This document shows positions 52,433 to 61,823 of a stretch of DNA of 64,000 nucleotides, piece by piece. Position numbers and translations under genes: made by a program. Source of the stretch: Cupriavidus consociatus (GTDB taxonomy: Bacteria > Pseudomonadota > Gammaproteobacteria > Burkholderiales > Burkholderiaceae). Within the stretch, counting starts at the first letter, position 1. Every line of letters starts with the position of its first letter. The notes below the pieces were generated by a model. That model was not told the origin of the DNA, did no database searches, and saw only the letters and a program-made list of their open reading frames with translations. Location of the stretch: NCBI RefSeq assembly GCF_017814975.1, contig NZ_JAGIQA010000026.1:61467-125466 (forward strand), given 5' to 3'.

Positions 52433-53401
52433 ATGCAAGCTGGCAAACTCGCTCTGACCCTGGCCCTGGTCGCGGCCGCCACCACGGCGCACGCCCAGAG
52501 CTATCCGACCAAGCCGATCCGCCTGATTATTCCGTTCGCACCGGGCGGCACCACCGACATCGTCGGCCGCGGTGCCGCCGACCAGATGAGCCGCATCCTG
52601 GGCCAGCCGGTGGTCGTGGAAAACCGCGCCGGCGGGGGCGGCTCGATCGGTGCGGACGCGATCGCCAAGGCGGCGCCGGACGGCTACACCATCGGCATCT
52701 CGACGGTGTCGACCATGGCCGTGAACCCGGCCTGCAACCCCAAGCTGTCGTACGACCCGATCAAGGACTTCAAGCCCATCACCAACCTGGCCAACGTGGC
52801 CAACGTGATCGCGGTGAACCCGAACTTCCCGGCCAAGACCTACAAGGATTTCCTGGCCGTGCTGAAGGCCAACCCGGGCAAGTACTCGTACGCGTCGTCG
52901 GGCACCTGCGGCTTCGGCCATATGCTGGGCGAGCAGTTCAAGGTTTCGACCAAGACGTTCATGGTCCATATCCCGTACCGCGGCGCGGGCCCGGCGCTGA
53001 ACGACGTGCTGGCCGGCCAGGTACCGATCATCGTGGACAACCTGCCGTCGTCGATGCCCTACATCAAGGCCGGCAAGCTGCGCCCGCTGGTGGTGGCCTG
53101 GAACAAGCGCCTGGAATCGATGCCGGACGTGCCGACCTTCGGCGAAATGGGCCTGAAGGAGCCGAACGACCCGGCCTGGTACGGCCTGGTGGCGCCGGCC
53201 GGCACGCCTGACGACGTCATCAAGAAGCTGAACGACGCCGCGGTCAAGGCCCTGCAGGACAAGGGCTTCCAGGAGCGCCTGCGCACCGCCGGCGCCGAAC
53301 CGTCGGGCAATACGCCGGCGCAGCACGCGGCCGAGATCAAGAAAGAGTTCGACAAGATGAAGAACCTGGTAAAGGTGCAGAACATCAAGCTGGAGCAGTA
53401 A
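52433..53401 (+). CDS. Bug/TctC-family tripartite tricarboxylate transporter substrate-binding protein
   Basis: 322 residues with a Sec signal (MQAGKLALTLALVAAATTAHAQ). The mature part starts SYPTKPIRLIIPFAPGGTTD, the Bug signature, and continues with VVVENRAGGGGSIG and VPIIVDNLPSSMPYIKAGKL. Bug proteins bind carboxylates or amides in the periplasm. No membrane subunits are next to it, as is usual in Burkholderiales. Own terminator at 53441. Confidence 0.93.
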   Translation: MQAGKLALTLALVAAATTAHAQSYPTKPIRLIIPFAPGGTTDIVGRGAADQMSRILGQPVVVENRAGGGGSIGADAIAKAAPDGYTIGISTVSTMAVNPACNPKLSYDPIKDFKPITNLANVANVIAVNPNFPAKTYKDFLAVLKANPGKYSYASSGTCGFGHMLGEQFKVSTKTFMVHIPYRGAGPALNDVLAGQVPIIVDNLPSSMPYIKAGKLRPLVVAWNKRLESMPDVPTFGEMGLKEPNDPAWYGLVAPAGTPDDVIKKLNDAAVKALQDKGFQERLRTAGAEPSGNTPAQHAAEIKKEFDKMKNLVKVQNIKLEQ

Positions 53402-53440
53402 TCCGGCTGCAGCACTTGCTGCCAACGCACACCACCAAAG

Positions 53441-53464
53441 GCCGCCTGCAAAGGCGGCTTTTTT
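53441..53464 (+). terminator. Rho-independent terminator
   Basis: GCCGCC (53441-53446), loop TGCAAA, GGCGGC (53453-53458), TTTTTT. It ends the Bug gene, 39 bp downstream of its stop. Confidence 0.9.
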
Positions 53465-53517
53465 CTTGCGGACGCAAAAAGCACTAAAATCCAGCATTCG
53501 CCCCCAGTCAGACCGCC

Positions 53518-54009
53518 ATGCCTGCCACTTACGATGCCATCCTCCCTGCCCCGTTCGGCAAGGTCGGCGTGCGCACGGACGGCACCCGCATCCTGGCCAT
53601 CGTGTACCTGCCGGGGCACGTCGAAGCCCGCGCGCCGGCCGATGCGCGGATGCGAGAAGTCGTGGCCCGGCTCGAAGCGCAGCTCGAGGCCTACTACACC
53701 AATCCCGACGCGCGCTTCGACCTGCCGCTGGCACCGGCCGGCAGCGGTTTCCAGCAGCGCGTCTGGCAGGCCATCGCGGCCGTGCCGCGCGGCGCCACCA
53801 CCACCTACGGCACCATTGCCGAGGCCATCGGTGCAATGCCGCGCGCGGTAGGCCAGGCCTGCGGCCAGAACCCGTTCCCGATCGTGATTCCCTGCCATCG
53901 CGTGGTCTCGGCCCGCGGCATCGGCGGCTTCTCCCATCATGCCGAAGATGGTTTCTACCTCGACGTCAAACGCTGGCTGCTGCGCCATGAGGGCGCCATG
54001 CTGATATGA
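53518..54009 (+). CDS. ogt: Methylated-DNA--protein-cysteine methyltransferase Ogt
   Basis: 163 residues. Active site PCHRV with C126, preceded by GTIAEAIGAMPRAVGQACGQNP. It removes alkyl groups from O6-alkylguanine in one suicide reaction. The TGA overlaps the xerD ATG by 4 nt. Confidence 0.95.
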   Translation: MPATYDAILPAPFGKVGVRTDGTRILAIVYLPGHVEARAPADARMREVVARLEAQLEAYYTNPDARFDLPLAPAGSGFQQRVWQAIAAVPRGATTTYGTIAEAIGAMPRAVGQACGQNPFPIVIPCHRVVSARGIGGFSHHAEDGFYLDVKRWLLRHEGAMLI

Positions 54010-54962
54010 GCCCCGTGGCACGGACGGCAGCGGCGGACGCGCCGACAGACCTCGCCGCGGAGGCAAGCGATGCCGACGCGGCGCTGGTCAGCCGCTTCTG
54101 CGATGCGCTGTGGCTGGAGGATGGCCTGTCGCAGAACACCATCGACGCCTACCGGCGCGACCTGACACTGCTGGCGCGCTGGCTGCGCCACGAAGGCCGT
54201 GGCGAACTGCCGGGCGTGGACGACAGCGTGCTCTCGGCCTACTTCAACGCACGCCACACGCAGACGCGCGCGTCGTCGGCCAATCGCCGGCTGGCGGTGT
54301 TCCGGCGCTTCTACCAGTGGGCGCTGCGCGAGCACATCGTCGAAGCCGATCCCTGCCTGCTGCTGCGCCCCGCCAAGCAGCCGCCGCGCCACCCCAAGAC
54401 ACTGAGCGAGGCGCAGGTCGATGCGCTGCTGGAAGCGCCCGACACCAGCACGCCGCTGGGCCTGCGCGACCGCACCATGCTGGAGCTGATGTACGCCAGC
54501 GGCCTGCGCGTGTCCGAGCTGACGCAGATGAAGACCATCGAGATCGGCCTGAACGAGGGCGTGGCGCGCGTGGTCGGCGGCAAGGGCGACAAGGAGCGGC
54601 TGGTCCCGTTCGGCCAGCAGGCCGCCGACTGGCTGCGCAGCTACCTCGCCAGCGCGCGCCCCGCGCTGCTGGCCGGGCGCGCCTGCGACGCGCTGTTCGT
54701 CACGCAGCGCGGCGAAGGCATGACGCGGCAGGCGTTCTGGCACCTGATCAAGCGCCACGCGCGCGATGCCGGCGTGCACGCGCCGCTGTCCCCGCACACG
54801 CTGCGGCACGCCTTTGCCACGCACCTGCTCAACCACGGCGCCGACCTGCGCGTGGTACAGCTGCTGCTCGGCCACGCCGATATCTCCACCACGCAGATCT
54901 ACACCCACGTCGCGCGCGAGCGCCTGCGCGAGCTGCACCAGCAGCACCATCCGCGCGGGTGA
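54006..54962 (+). CDS. xerD: Site-specific tyrosine recombinase XerD
   Basis: 318 residues. Catalytic set: R168 in SGLRVSEL, K193, H264 and R267 in HTLRHAFATHLL, H290 in LLGHADISTTQIYTH, Y299. N-terminal core-binding domain about 28-115. It resolves chromosome dimers at dif with XerC. No dif-like site is seen here. Coupled to ogt by ATGA; the first 20 residues are an extra N-terminal extension. Confidence 0.95.
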   Translation: MSPVARTAAADAPTDLAAEASDADAALVSRFCDALWLEDGLSQNTIDAYRRDLTLLARWLRHEGRGELPGVDDSVLSAYFNARHTQTRASSANRRLAVFRRFYQWALREHIVEADPCLLLRPAKQPPRHPKTLSEAQVDALLEAPDTSTPLGLRDRTMLELMYASGLRVSELTQMKTIEIGLNEGVARVVGGKGDKERLVPFGQQAADWLRSYLASARPALLAGRACDALFVTQRGEGMTRQAFWHLIKRHARDAGVHAPLSPHTLRHAFATHLLNHGADLRVVQLLLGHADISTTQIYTHVARERLRELHQQHHPRG

Positions 54963-54968
54963 GAAACC

Positions 54969-55008
54969 TGGCGAAACCCAGCGAAATTTAGCGACACCGA
55001 GCGGCAAC
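54969..55008. repeat. Degenerate 10-bp tandem repeat before ybaK
   Basis: Four 10-bp units, each with GCGA or GCGG at the same place: TGGCGAAACC, CAGCGAAATT, TAGCGACACC, GAGCGGCAAC. It fills the gap between xerD and the ybaK-like gene. Confidence 0.65.
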
Positions 55009-55014
55009 ATCGCC

Positions 55015-55506
55015 ATGAGCAAGAACAAGCACGTCTCCGAAACCCCCGCCACCCAGTTCCTGCGCAAGCAAGGCGTGGCCTTCGGCGAACACCCCTATGA
55101 ATACGTCGAGCATGGCGGCACCGGAGAATCGGCGCGCCAGCTCGGCGTTCCAGAGCACGACGTGGTCAAGACCCTGATCATGGAAGACGAGCGCGCGCAG
55201 CCGCTGGTGGTGCTGATGCACGGCGACTGCTCGGTCTCGACCAAGAACCTGGCGCGCCAGACCGGGCGCAAGAGCGTGCAGCCATGCAAGCCGGAAGTGG
55301 CGCAGCGCCACAGCGGCTACATGGTCGGCGGCACCTCGCCGTTCGGCACGCGCAAGCGCATGCCGGTGTATGTGGAGGCCACGGTGCTGGAGCTGGAGCG
55401 CATCTACATCAACGGCGGGCGGCGCGGCTATCTCGTCAGCCTGGACCCGAAGCTGCTGCCGGGGCTGGTCGATGCACATCCGGTCCAGTGCGCGCTGCCT
55501 GACTGA
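55015..55506 (+). CDS. ybaK: YbaK/EbsC-family aminoacyl-tRNA deacylase
   Basis: 163 residues from MSKNKHVSETPATQFLRKQG. YbaK features: VVKTLIMED, GDCSVSTKNLAR and MVGGTSPFGTRKRMPVYV. The family hydrolyses mischarged Cys-tRNA(Pro) or related species. Follows xerD by 52 bp, in the same direction. Confidence 0.9.
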   Translation: MSKNKHVSETPATQFLRKQGVAFGEHPYEYVEHGGTGESARQLGVPEHDVVKTLIMEDERAQPLVVLMHGDCSVSTKNLARQTGRKSVQPCKPEVAQRHSGYMVGGTSPFGTRKRMPVYVEATVLELERIYINGGRRGYLVSLDPKLLPGLVDAHPVQCALPD

Positions 55507-55641
55507 GGCGCTGGCCAGGCGCCGCAGCCGCCACCCGGCGCCACGCGCATGGCCGCCACCCATGCCAATCCGGGAAGTCACGGACGTGGTGAAGGCGCCG
55601 CCGCGCTACAATCCCGCCAGCTTGAAAACACCCCACTGCAC

Positions 55642-56250
55642 ATGGCCAACCTGCTTTTCGCCCTCGCCGCCTACCTGATCGGCTCGATTTCCTTTGCTGT
55701 TGTCGTCAGCAAGCTGATGGGGCTGCCGGACCCGCATTCGTACGGATCGGGCAACCCGGGGGCGACCAATGTGCTGCGCACCGGCAACAAGAAGGCCGCG
55801 ATCCTGACGCTGATCGGCGATGCGCTGAAGGGCTGGCTGGCGGTGTGGCTGGCGGCGCGCTTCGGCCCGGCCTACGGGTTGAATGAAACCGGCCTGGCCA
55901 TGGTGGCGCTGGCGGTATTCCTCGGCCACCTGTTCCCGGTGTACCACCGCTTTGCCGGCGGCAAGGGCGTGGCCACGGCGGCTGGTATCCTGCTGGCGAT
56001 CGACCCGACCCTGGGGCTGGGAACAATGGCCACCTGGTTGATCATTGCGTTCTTCTTCCGCTATTCGTCGCTGGCGGCGCTGGTGTCGGCGATCTTCGCG
56101 CCGTTCTTTTATGTGCTGATGAATGGCGTGGATGTGATGACTGGTGCCATCTTCGTGATCAGCGTGCTGCTGATCGCGCGGCATCGGCAGAATATTGCCA
56201 AGCTGCTGGCCGGCAAGGAAAGCCGGATCGGGGACAAAAAGAAGGTCTGA
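55642..56250 (+). CDS. plsY: Acyl-phosphate:glycerol-3-phosphate acyltransferase PlsY
   Basis: 202 residues with five to six transmembrane segments. Family motifs: GSGNPGATNVLRTGNKK, GDALKGW, FLGHLFPVYHRFAGGKGVATAAG. It makes lysophosphatidate from acyl-phosphate at the membrane. Start ATG at 55642; the longer upstream frame has no support. Confidence 0.95.
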   Translation: MANLLFALAAYLIGSISFAVVVSKLMGLPDPHSYGSGNPGATNVLRTGNKKAAILTLIGDALKGWLAVWLAARFGPAYGLNETGLAMVALAVFLGHLFPVYHRFAGGKGVATAAGILLAIDPTLGLGTMATWLIIAFFFRYSSLAALVSAIFAPFFYVLMNGVDVMTGAIFVISVLLIARHRQNIAKLLAGKESRIGDKKKV

Positions 56251-56406
56251 GCGGGTTACACTGCCAGCGCCGGCGTCCGGCGCGCGCGCTTTGCGGCCGG
56301 GCCCTGCCATGGCGGGTCTGTCCCGCTGATCCGCGGCGGCGGGCCTGCCCCCCGCCGTCCCATCGTGGCCGGCCACATACCGGCCCGTGCCAGGAGACGC
56401 ACGCCG

Positions 56407-57834
56407 ATGAGCGAAGCGCTTTGCCTTCTGTCCGCTGCTGAACTGCAGGCCCGCGTCCGACGCAAGGACATCTCCCCCGTCGAACTGATGGACGCCGTGC
56501 TGGCCCGTGCCGCACGGCTGCAGCCCGAGCTGAACTGCTTCATCACGCTATGCGCCGACGAGGCCATGGCTGCCGCCCGCGCCGCCGAGCAGGACGTGAT
56601 GGCCGGCCGCCCGCTCGGTCCGCTGCATGGCATCCCTTTCACCGTCAAGGACATCGTCAACACGCGCGGCGTGCGCACGACCTTTGGCGCCGTACCGATG
56701 CGCGACAATGTGCCGGGCCAGGACGCCGTCGCAGTGGCCCGGCTACGCGCACACGGAGCAATCCTCGTCGGCAAGACCACCACGCCGGAGTTCGGTTCCA
56801 AGTGCCTGACCGATTCGCCGCTGTTTGGCCGCACGCGCAATGCCTGGCATGCGCAGCGCACCAGCGGCGGCTCCAGCGGCGGCGCCGCGGTGGCAGTCGC
56901 GAGTGGCATCGCGCCGCTGGCGGTAGCGACCGATGGCGGTGGCTCGACTCGCATCCCGGCGGCATGCAACGGCGTGGTCGGCATCAAGCAGAGCCAGGGC
57001 GTGATCCCGCACAGCCAGGCGCAGGACCTGTTCGGCAACCAGACCTATGTCACGCCGACCACGCGCACCGTGATGGATACCGCGCTGATGATGCAGGCGA
57101 TGGGCGGCGAGCATCCTTGCGACCCCTGGTCACTGGGCGTGCCGGCCCCCGATTACGTGGCAGCCGCGCAGCCGCACGGCGACCTGCGCGGCGTGCGCAT
57201 CCGCTATTGCCTGGCGCCGCCGGGCCGCGCGGTGGCCACCGATGTCACCGCGGCATTCGAGGCTGGCCTGGCGCGTCTGCGCGAACTGGGCGCCGTGCTG
57301 GAGCCGTTTTCCGGCGACGGCTTCGAAGTCGAGCCGATCTGGCGCGCCATCAACCATACGGTCTGGCGCACCCGCTTCGCGCCGATCGTGGCCCAGCATC
57401 GCGAGGCCCTCAGCGCAACCTTTGTGCGGCAGGTGGAATCCGCCGCGCATGTGACCGGCATGGAATACCAGCAGGCCATGTTCGAGCGCTCGAAGCTGTT
57501 CCTGCGCGTGCAAGACCTGCTGGCGGATGCCGAGCTGCTGGCGATGCCCACGCTCACGCGCACGGCGCTGCCGCTCGACCAGGACCTGTTCGGCCAGATC
57601 GAGATCGACGGCCGGCATTACGACAATGTGCGCGCGTGCTGGTTTCCGTGGACCATGCCGTTCAACATGACCGGCCACCCGGCGATCAGCCTGCCCTGCG
57701 GCTTTGGCAATGATGGCCTGCCCATCGGCCTGCAACTGGTAGGCCGGTTCCGGCACGACGCTGGCCTGCTGCATGCCGCAGCGCTGTTCGAGTCCACGCA
57801 CGACTTCCGCGGCCGCTGGCCCACGCTGCCATGA
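56407..57834 (+). CDS. Amidase signature-family enzyme
   Basis: 475 residues from MSEALCLLSAAELQAR with Shine-Dalgarno GGAGA. The Ser-cisSer-Lys triad is K81 (PFTVKDIV), S156 (TSGGSSGGAA) and S180 (TDGGGSTRIP). It hydrolyses an amide; the substrate is unknown. It is coupled by ATGA to the following Bug-type binding protein, suggesting that the amide or its acid is taken up with it. It is not GatA: there are no gatB or gatC genes. Confidence 0.9.
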   Translation: MSEALCLLSAAELQARVRRKDISPVELMDAVLARAARLQPELNCFITLCADEAMAAARAAEQDVMAGRPLGPLHGIPFTVKDIVNTRGVRTTFGAVPMRDNVPGQDAVAVARLRAHGAILVGKTTTPEFGSKCLTDSPLFGRTRNAWHAQRTSGGSSGGAAVAVASGIAPLAVATDGGGSTRIPAACNGVVGIKQSQGVIPHSQAQDLFGNQTYVTPTTRTVMDTALMMQAMGGEHPCDPWSLGVPAPDYVAAAQPHGDLRGVRIRYCLAPPGRAVATDVTAAFEAGLARLRELGAVLEPFSGDGFEVEPIWRAINHTVWRTRFAPIVAQHREALSATFVRQVESAAHVTGMEYQQAMFERSKLFLRVQDLLADAELLAMPTLTRTALPLDQDLFGQIEIDGRHYDNVRACWFPWTMPFNMTGHPAISLPCGFGNDGLPIGLQLVGRFRHDAGLLHAAALFESTHDFRGRWPTLP

Positions 57835-58877
57835 ATACCGCTGTCCGGCGCCGCCAAACTCAACGCATCCCGAACGCCATGACTGCTGACTCCCGTTTCG
57901 CACGCGGCCTGCTGGCCGCACTGACCAGCGCGGCTGCCGCAGCCGCTATTGCCGTCGCGGGCGCGGCCCGTGCAGCCGATGCCGAACCGCTGCACATCAT
58001 CGTCGGCTACGCCCCGGGCGGCGCCGCCGACAGCCTGGCGCGCCTGTACGCCGAGCAGCTGCGCCAGGACGGCCACGGCACCGTGGTGGTCGAGAACCGG
58101 CCGGGTGCGTCGGCACGGCTGGCGCTGGACTACGTGAAGCGGTCCAGGCCGGACGGCAAGACGGTGTTCATCGGGCCATCGCCGCTGTTCACGATCTTTC
58201 CGCTGACGTACAAGAAGCTCGGCTACGACGCAGACAAGGACCTGGTGCCGGCGGCGGTGCTGACCGACGTGCCGACCGTGGTGGCCGCCGGGGTGCAACA
58301 GCCATACCGGAACATGAAGGAATACCTGGAGTGGGCGAAGCGAAACCCTGCGGGCGCAAGCCTGGGCCTGGCGACCATCGGCAGCGCCGGGCACCTCGGT
58401 ACTGTGGCGCTCGGCAAGGCAGCAGGCATCGCCATCACGCCGGCCGCCTATCGCGGCGCGGCGCCGATGCTGGTCGACGTGGTCAGCGGCAATGTGTCGA
58501 TCGGGTGGGATGCCGTTGCCAGCATGATGCCGCTGTACAAGGGGGGCAAGCTGCAGTTCCTCGGCGTCAGCGGGACACGGCGGGCCAAGGCATTGCCTGA
58601 AGTGCCTACCATGAAGGAGCAAGGCTTCAGCCAGTACGAGTATGCGACCAGCTGGTACGGGGTGTTCGTGCCGGCGGGCACGCAGCCCGACGTGGTTGCC
58701 AAGGTTGAGAAGATGTTTATTGCGGCTTCGGGGAATGCTGCTACGGCGGGAAAGCTGGAGGCGCTGGGGTTGGAGGTTGTGGCACGGCCGGGGCAGGAGG
58801 CGAAGCGCAGGATTCAGGTGGAGAGGGCGGCCTGGAAGCCGATTGTTGAGGCTACGGGGTTCGTGGCGGAGGATTGA
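57831..58877 (+). CDS. Bug/TctC-family substrate-binding protein
   Basis: 348 residues. The ATG overlaps the amidase stop by 4 nt; M17 is an alternative start that would give a cleaner signal peptide (LLAALTSAAAAAAIAVAGAA). The mature part has the Bug pattern LHIIVGYAPGGAADSLAR and VVVENRPGASARLAL. Periplasmic binding of an amide, its acid or a related compound is likely given the operon partner. Membrane subunits are not next to it. Confidence 0.9.
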   Translation: MNTAVRRRQTQRIPNAMTADSRFARGLLAALTSAAAAAAIAVAGAARAADAEPLHIIVGYAPGGAADSLARLYAEQLRQDGHGTVVVENRPGASARLALDYVKRSRPDGKTVFIGPSPLFTIFPLTYKKLGYDADKDLVPAAVLTDVPTVVAAGVQQPYRNMKEYLEWAKRNPAGASLGLATIGSAGHLGTVALGKAAGIAITPAAYRGAAPMLVDVVSGNVSIGWDAVASMMPLYKGGKLQFLGVSGTRRAKALPEVPTMKEQGFSQYEYATSWYGVFVPAGTQPDVVAKVEKMFIAASGNAATAGKLEALGLEVVARPGQEAKRRIQVERAAWKPIVEATGFVAED

Positions 58878-59391
58878 GGCGCTAACTCCGTTCTATCTCG
58901 CTGCGGCTTGGCATCTGGCGGATATTTGATGTGCCCAGGGTTTCGCCCCTAAAGGGGCGAGTCACTTTTGCCCAAGCGGCAAAAGTAACCAAAAGCGCGT
59001 TTTTTTGTCCTGGGCGGACGACCACTTTTATCGTAGCGTGCCTGGGCTTCCGTGCGGGGCTGAGCTGTCTCGCATAGCAGGGCTGCCTGCCGCAAGGTGC
59101 GCCACGGTGGCGGGATTGACGCGATTCTTGAACGAGCCCCGAGCTGTGGGTGGTCCCTGCTGCCGGGGTCAACGTAGGAACGCCTGCGGCTGCGCTGCGC
59201 GCCGGCAGCATTCGCAGGTCACTGGCCCTGGCACCGAACGCTTCGCTGCGCTCGCTTGACCACATCGCCAGCGAACCCGACAGCTTGTGCAGGGCTACGT
59301 TGTTCTTCTCCCTCTCCAGGGGGCCGGGGGAGAGGGCCGGAGCCTCCACGAAGCGAGGGGCTGTCAGCTTTTTTTGTCTACAGAGCAGATC
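58878..59391. other. Intergenic region between the Bug gene and envZ-like gene
   Basis: 514 bp between convergent genes. It is filled by repeat copy B (58928-59203) and an 8-bp inverted repeat CCCTCTCC (59310-59317) / GGAGAGGG (59329-59336) with an 11-bp loop, a pattern common between genes of high-GC proteobacteria. A T-run follows at about 59370. No supported gene. Confidence 0.6.
58928..59203 (+). repeat. Dispersed intergenic repeat, copy B (plus orientation)
   Basis: About 276 bp, homologous to the reverse complement of 41969-42246. It starts GATGTGCCC, has a perfect hairpin TCGCCCCTAAAGGGGCGA at about 58952-58969, then ACTTTTGCC / GGCAAAAGT arms around CAAGC, and ends in GTAGGAACGCCTGCGGCTGCG. 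It has no gene of its own; short frames inside are not credible. Confidence 0.8.
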
Positions 59392-60660
59392 TCATGCCAC
59401 CACCCCAAACGCCATCTCGACCCTGAACCCACCCCCTTCAGCATTGACCAGGTTGAGCTTCCCCCCAGCCTGCCGCACCAGCCGGTCCACAATCGCCAGC
59501 CCCAACCCGGAATGCGCATTACCACCCCGAGCCGGGTCCAGCCGCACGAACGGCAGCGTGACGCGCTCCTTGTCCTCTTCAGGAATCCCGCCCCCCTGGT
59601 CTTCGACCACCAGCAAATAACCATCGGCTGTACGCGTCGTAGCGATGCACACCGGCGGCTTGCCATAGGCATAAGCATTGTCAACGAGGTTGCCAATGAT
59701 CCGGTCCAGCTGCGTGGCAATCATCCGGAACCCATCGCCCGCCCCCAGCGACAACACCACCTGCCGTTCCTGCTCGGCAAGCGAAGCCGCCAGCTCATTG
59801 ACCCGCCGGTCCACCGGCACCGGCCGCGCCGTCGACTCACTGGTCTGCGCGAAGCTCAGGAACTGCTCGACGATCGCCTGCATCGAATCCACGTCCCGCG
59901 TCACGCCCGCCGCGGCCTTGGGATCGGCAAGCATTTCCGCGCGCAGCCGCAGCCGCGCCAGCGGCGTCTTCAGGTCATGCGCGATACCCGCCAGCATCGT
60001 ATTGCGCTCCTGGTCGATGCGCGCCAGGTCAGCCACCATGCGGTTGAAGCGTTCGATCAGCTGCCGCAATTCATGCGGCCCGCGCTCGCGCAAAGGCGGC
60101 ACCTCGCGCTGGCGCGACAGCAGTTCGGCCGCGTTGGCCATGTCCCGCACCGGCCGCTGCAGCTGCCATGCGATCAGCAGCGCGAACACGATCGCCACGC
60201 CCACCACCAGCATCACGCCCGGCACCAGCCGGTTGTCGGGCGGCGGGTTGTGGACCCAGAGGATCGGCATGGCGATCCAGTCGTCGCGGCTCGGCAGCTT
60301 GATCCAGATGCGCGGCGTGGTCTCGTCCTCGAGCCGGATCTCGGTGCCCTGCGGCAGCCGCGAGATGAACTGTTCGACCAGGCGGCGCGAGCGGCCGCCC
60401 TTGGGCGCGGTGGCATGCTCATCGGCGCTGGCGGTATCGGCGGTCTCCACCAGGCTGGGCAGCTTCGCCGGCGGGCGCGCGTCGAGCGCGCGCTCGATGC
60501 TGTCGAGCTGGAACAGCATCTGCTCCACGGAATAGTCGACCTGCTGCTGGCGCCGGTCCATGCGCAGGATGGCCAGCCACGAGAAGTGGCTGATCACGAG
60601 CACGGCCGCGATCAGCAAGGCAATGCGGCCGAACAGGGTGTCGATACGTCGCAACTTCAT
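59392..60660 (-). CDS. envZ: EnvZ-type sensor histidine kinase
   Basis: 422 residues. Transmembrane helices at about 12-32 and 146-166 flank a periplasmic domain; HAMP at about 167-220; HisKA with H228 in AGIAHDLKTPLARLRLR; HATPase with GNLVDNAYAYG and EDQGGGIPEED, then GLGLAIVDRL. It pairs with the OmpR-type regulator 66 bp upstream on the same strand. Osmotic sensing is family knowledge, not shown here. Confidence 0.92.
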   Translation of the reverse strand: MKLRRIDTLFGRIALLIAAVLVISHFSWLAILRMDRRQQQVDYSVEQMLFQLDSIERALDARPPAKLPSLVETADTASADEHATAPKGGRSRRLVEQFISRLPQGTEIRLEDETTPRIWIKLPSRDDWIAMPILWVHNPPPDNRLVPGVMLVVGVAIVFALLIAWQLQRPVRDMANAAELLSRQREVPPLRERGPHELRQLIERFNRMVADLARIDQERNTMLAGIAHDLKTPLARLRLRAEMLADPKAAAGVTRDVDSMQAIVEQFLSFAQTSESTARPVPVDRRVNELAASLAEQERQVVLSLGAGDGFRMIATQLDRIIGNLVDNAYAYGKPPVCIATTRTADGYLLVVEDQGGGIPEEDKERVTLPFVRLDPARGGNAHSGLGLAIVDRLVRQAGGKLNLVNAEGGGFRVEMAFGVVA

Positions 60661-60726
60661 CGGGAAACAGGCTCGGGTGGCACGCGGCGGCAGGTCAGGC
60701 GGTAAAACGGCCGGCCGCCGCGGGCT

Positions 60727-61470
60727 TTAATCGGAAAGCGCGGCGGGAATCTCTTCCGCTTCGTCGGGCACGAAGGTGTAGCCGCGGCCACGAACGGTCT
60801 GGATATAGCGCGGGCGCTGCGCGTCTTCGTCCAGCAGGCGGCGCAGGCGCCAGATCTGCACGTCGATACCGCGGTCGCTGATGCCGCTGGCGCTGCCGTA
60901 CATCAGCTCGACGATGCGCTCGCGCGACAGCACTTCAAGCGGATGCATCAGCAGCAGCTTGAGCAGCGCGAATTCGGTATCGCTGATCGACAGCGGCTGG
61001 CCGCTGCGGGTCAGCGTGCGCTGGCGGAAATTGACGCGGAACGGGCCGAACGCGACCGATTCGCGGTCCTCGGGCGCCGCGGCGGGACGGGCCAGCTTGC
61101 GGCGCAGCACGGCGTTGATGCGCGCCAGCAGCTCGCGCGGCGAGAACGGCTTGCCGAGGTAGTCGTCGGCGCCGATCTCCAGGCCGACGATGCGGTCGAT
61201 CTCGTCGCTGCGGGCGGTGAGCAGGATCACCGGGATGTCGTCGTTCTTGGCGCGCAGGTTGCGCAGCGCGGTCAGGCCATCGACCTTGGGCATCATCAGG
61301 TCGAGCACGATCAGCGCCGGCCGCTCGCGCTCCAGGCGCGCCTGCAGGCCGTCGCCGTCGTGCATCACCGAGACGGCAAAGCCCTGCTGGGTCAGATACT
61401 CGCGCAGCAGGTCGCGGAGTTCGGGATCGTCGTCGACGACGAGGATCTGGGTAGGCTGGTTCGTTCGCAT
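60727..61470 (-). CDS. ompR: OmpR-type response regulator
   Basis: 247 residues from MRTNQPTQILVVDDDPEL. Receiver with D57 in IVLDLMMPKVDG, then the OmpR/PhoB winged helix (RNRDIDVQIWRLRRLL-type recognition region, here SDRGIDVQIWRLRR). A few residues upstream the frame has another Met, but family N-termini favour this one. First gene of ompR-envZ. Divergent from mdtA. Confidence 0.93.
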   Translation of the reverse strand: MRTNQPTQILVVDDDPELRDLLREYLTQQGFAVSVMHDGDGLQARLERERPALIVLDLMMPKVDGLTALRNLRAKNDDIPVILLTARSDEIDRIVGLEIGADDYLGKPFSPRELLARINAVLRRKLARPAAAPEDRESVAFGPFRVNFRQRTLTRSGQPLSISDTEFALLKLLLMHPLEVLSRERIVELMYGSASGISDRGIDVQIWRLRRLLDEDAQRPRYIQTVRGRGYTFVPDEAEEIPAALSD

Positions 61471-61823
61471 AGGCACATGATAGTCAGCCCGGGCGGCGCA
61501 CATGCCGGATCGGCCGGCCGGTTTTGTTTCCGGAGGTTACACCTGGGGCGCTGGTAATCCTCTGTAATAAAAGCGCCGGGCGCCGAAATACGGGCGTCCG
61601 CGCCCGCACATTATCCTTGCCGCATGAATTGCCGTCGGCGCCGCCCCATGCGCGCCGCGCGGCACTTGCCGGCACGCCGGCGGCCCTTGGGCGCCCCGCC
61701 CCCGTGGCCGGCCGGCGCCCTATGCGTTGCGGCATACTGCTGTGCTGCATCGTCACTTGCCGGCAGCACTTGCCGGCAGAACACCGCGGCGCGCCGGGCG
61801 CGCCGCTCCCAGGATTTGCGGAC
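61471..61823. promoter_or_regulatory. ompR/mdtA divergent region
   Basis: 353 bp. The frame of mdtA runs back through it to a TTG at 61524, but that stretch is basic, Pro/Ala-rich filler, so it is treated as leader. The AT-richest part (TGTAATAAAAGCG at about 61561-61575) is the likeliest promoter core. No clear operator found. Confidence 0.5.

Noticed and set aside
61524..61823. Longer N-terminus for mdtA from a TTG
   Set aside because: No Shine-Dalgarno, and the added 100 residues are basic filler before a normal adaptor start.
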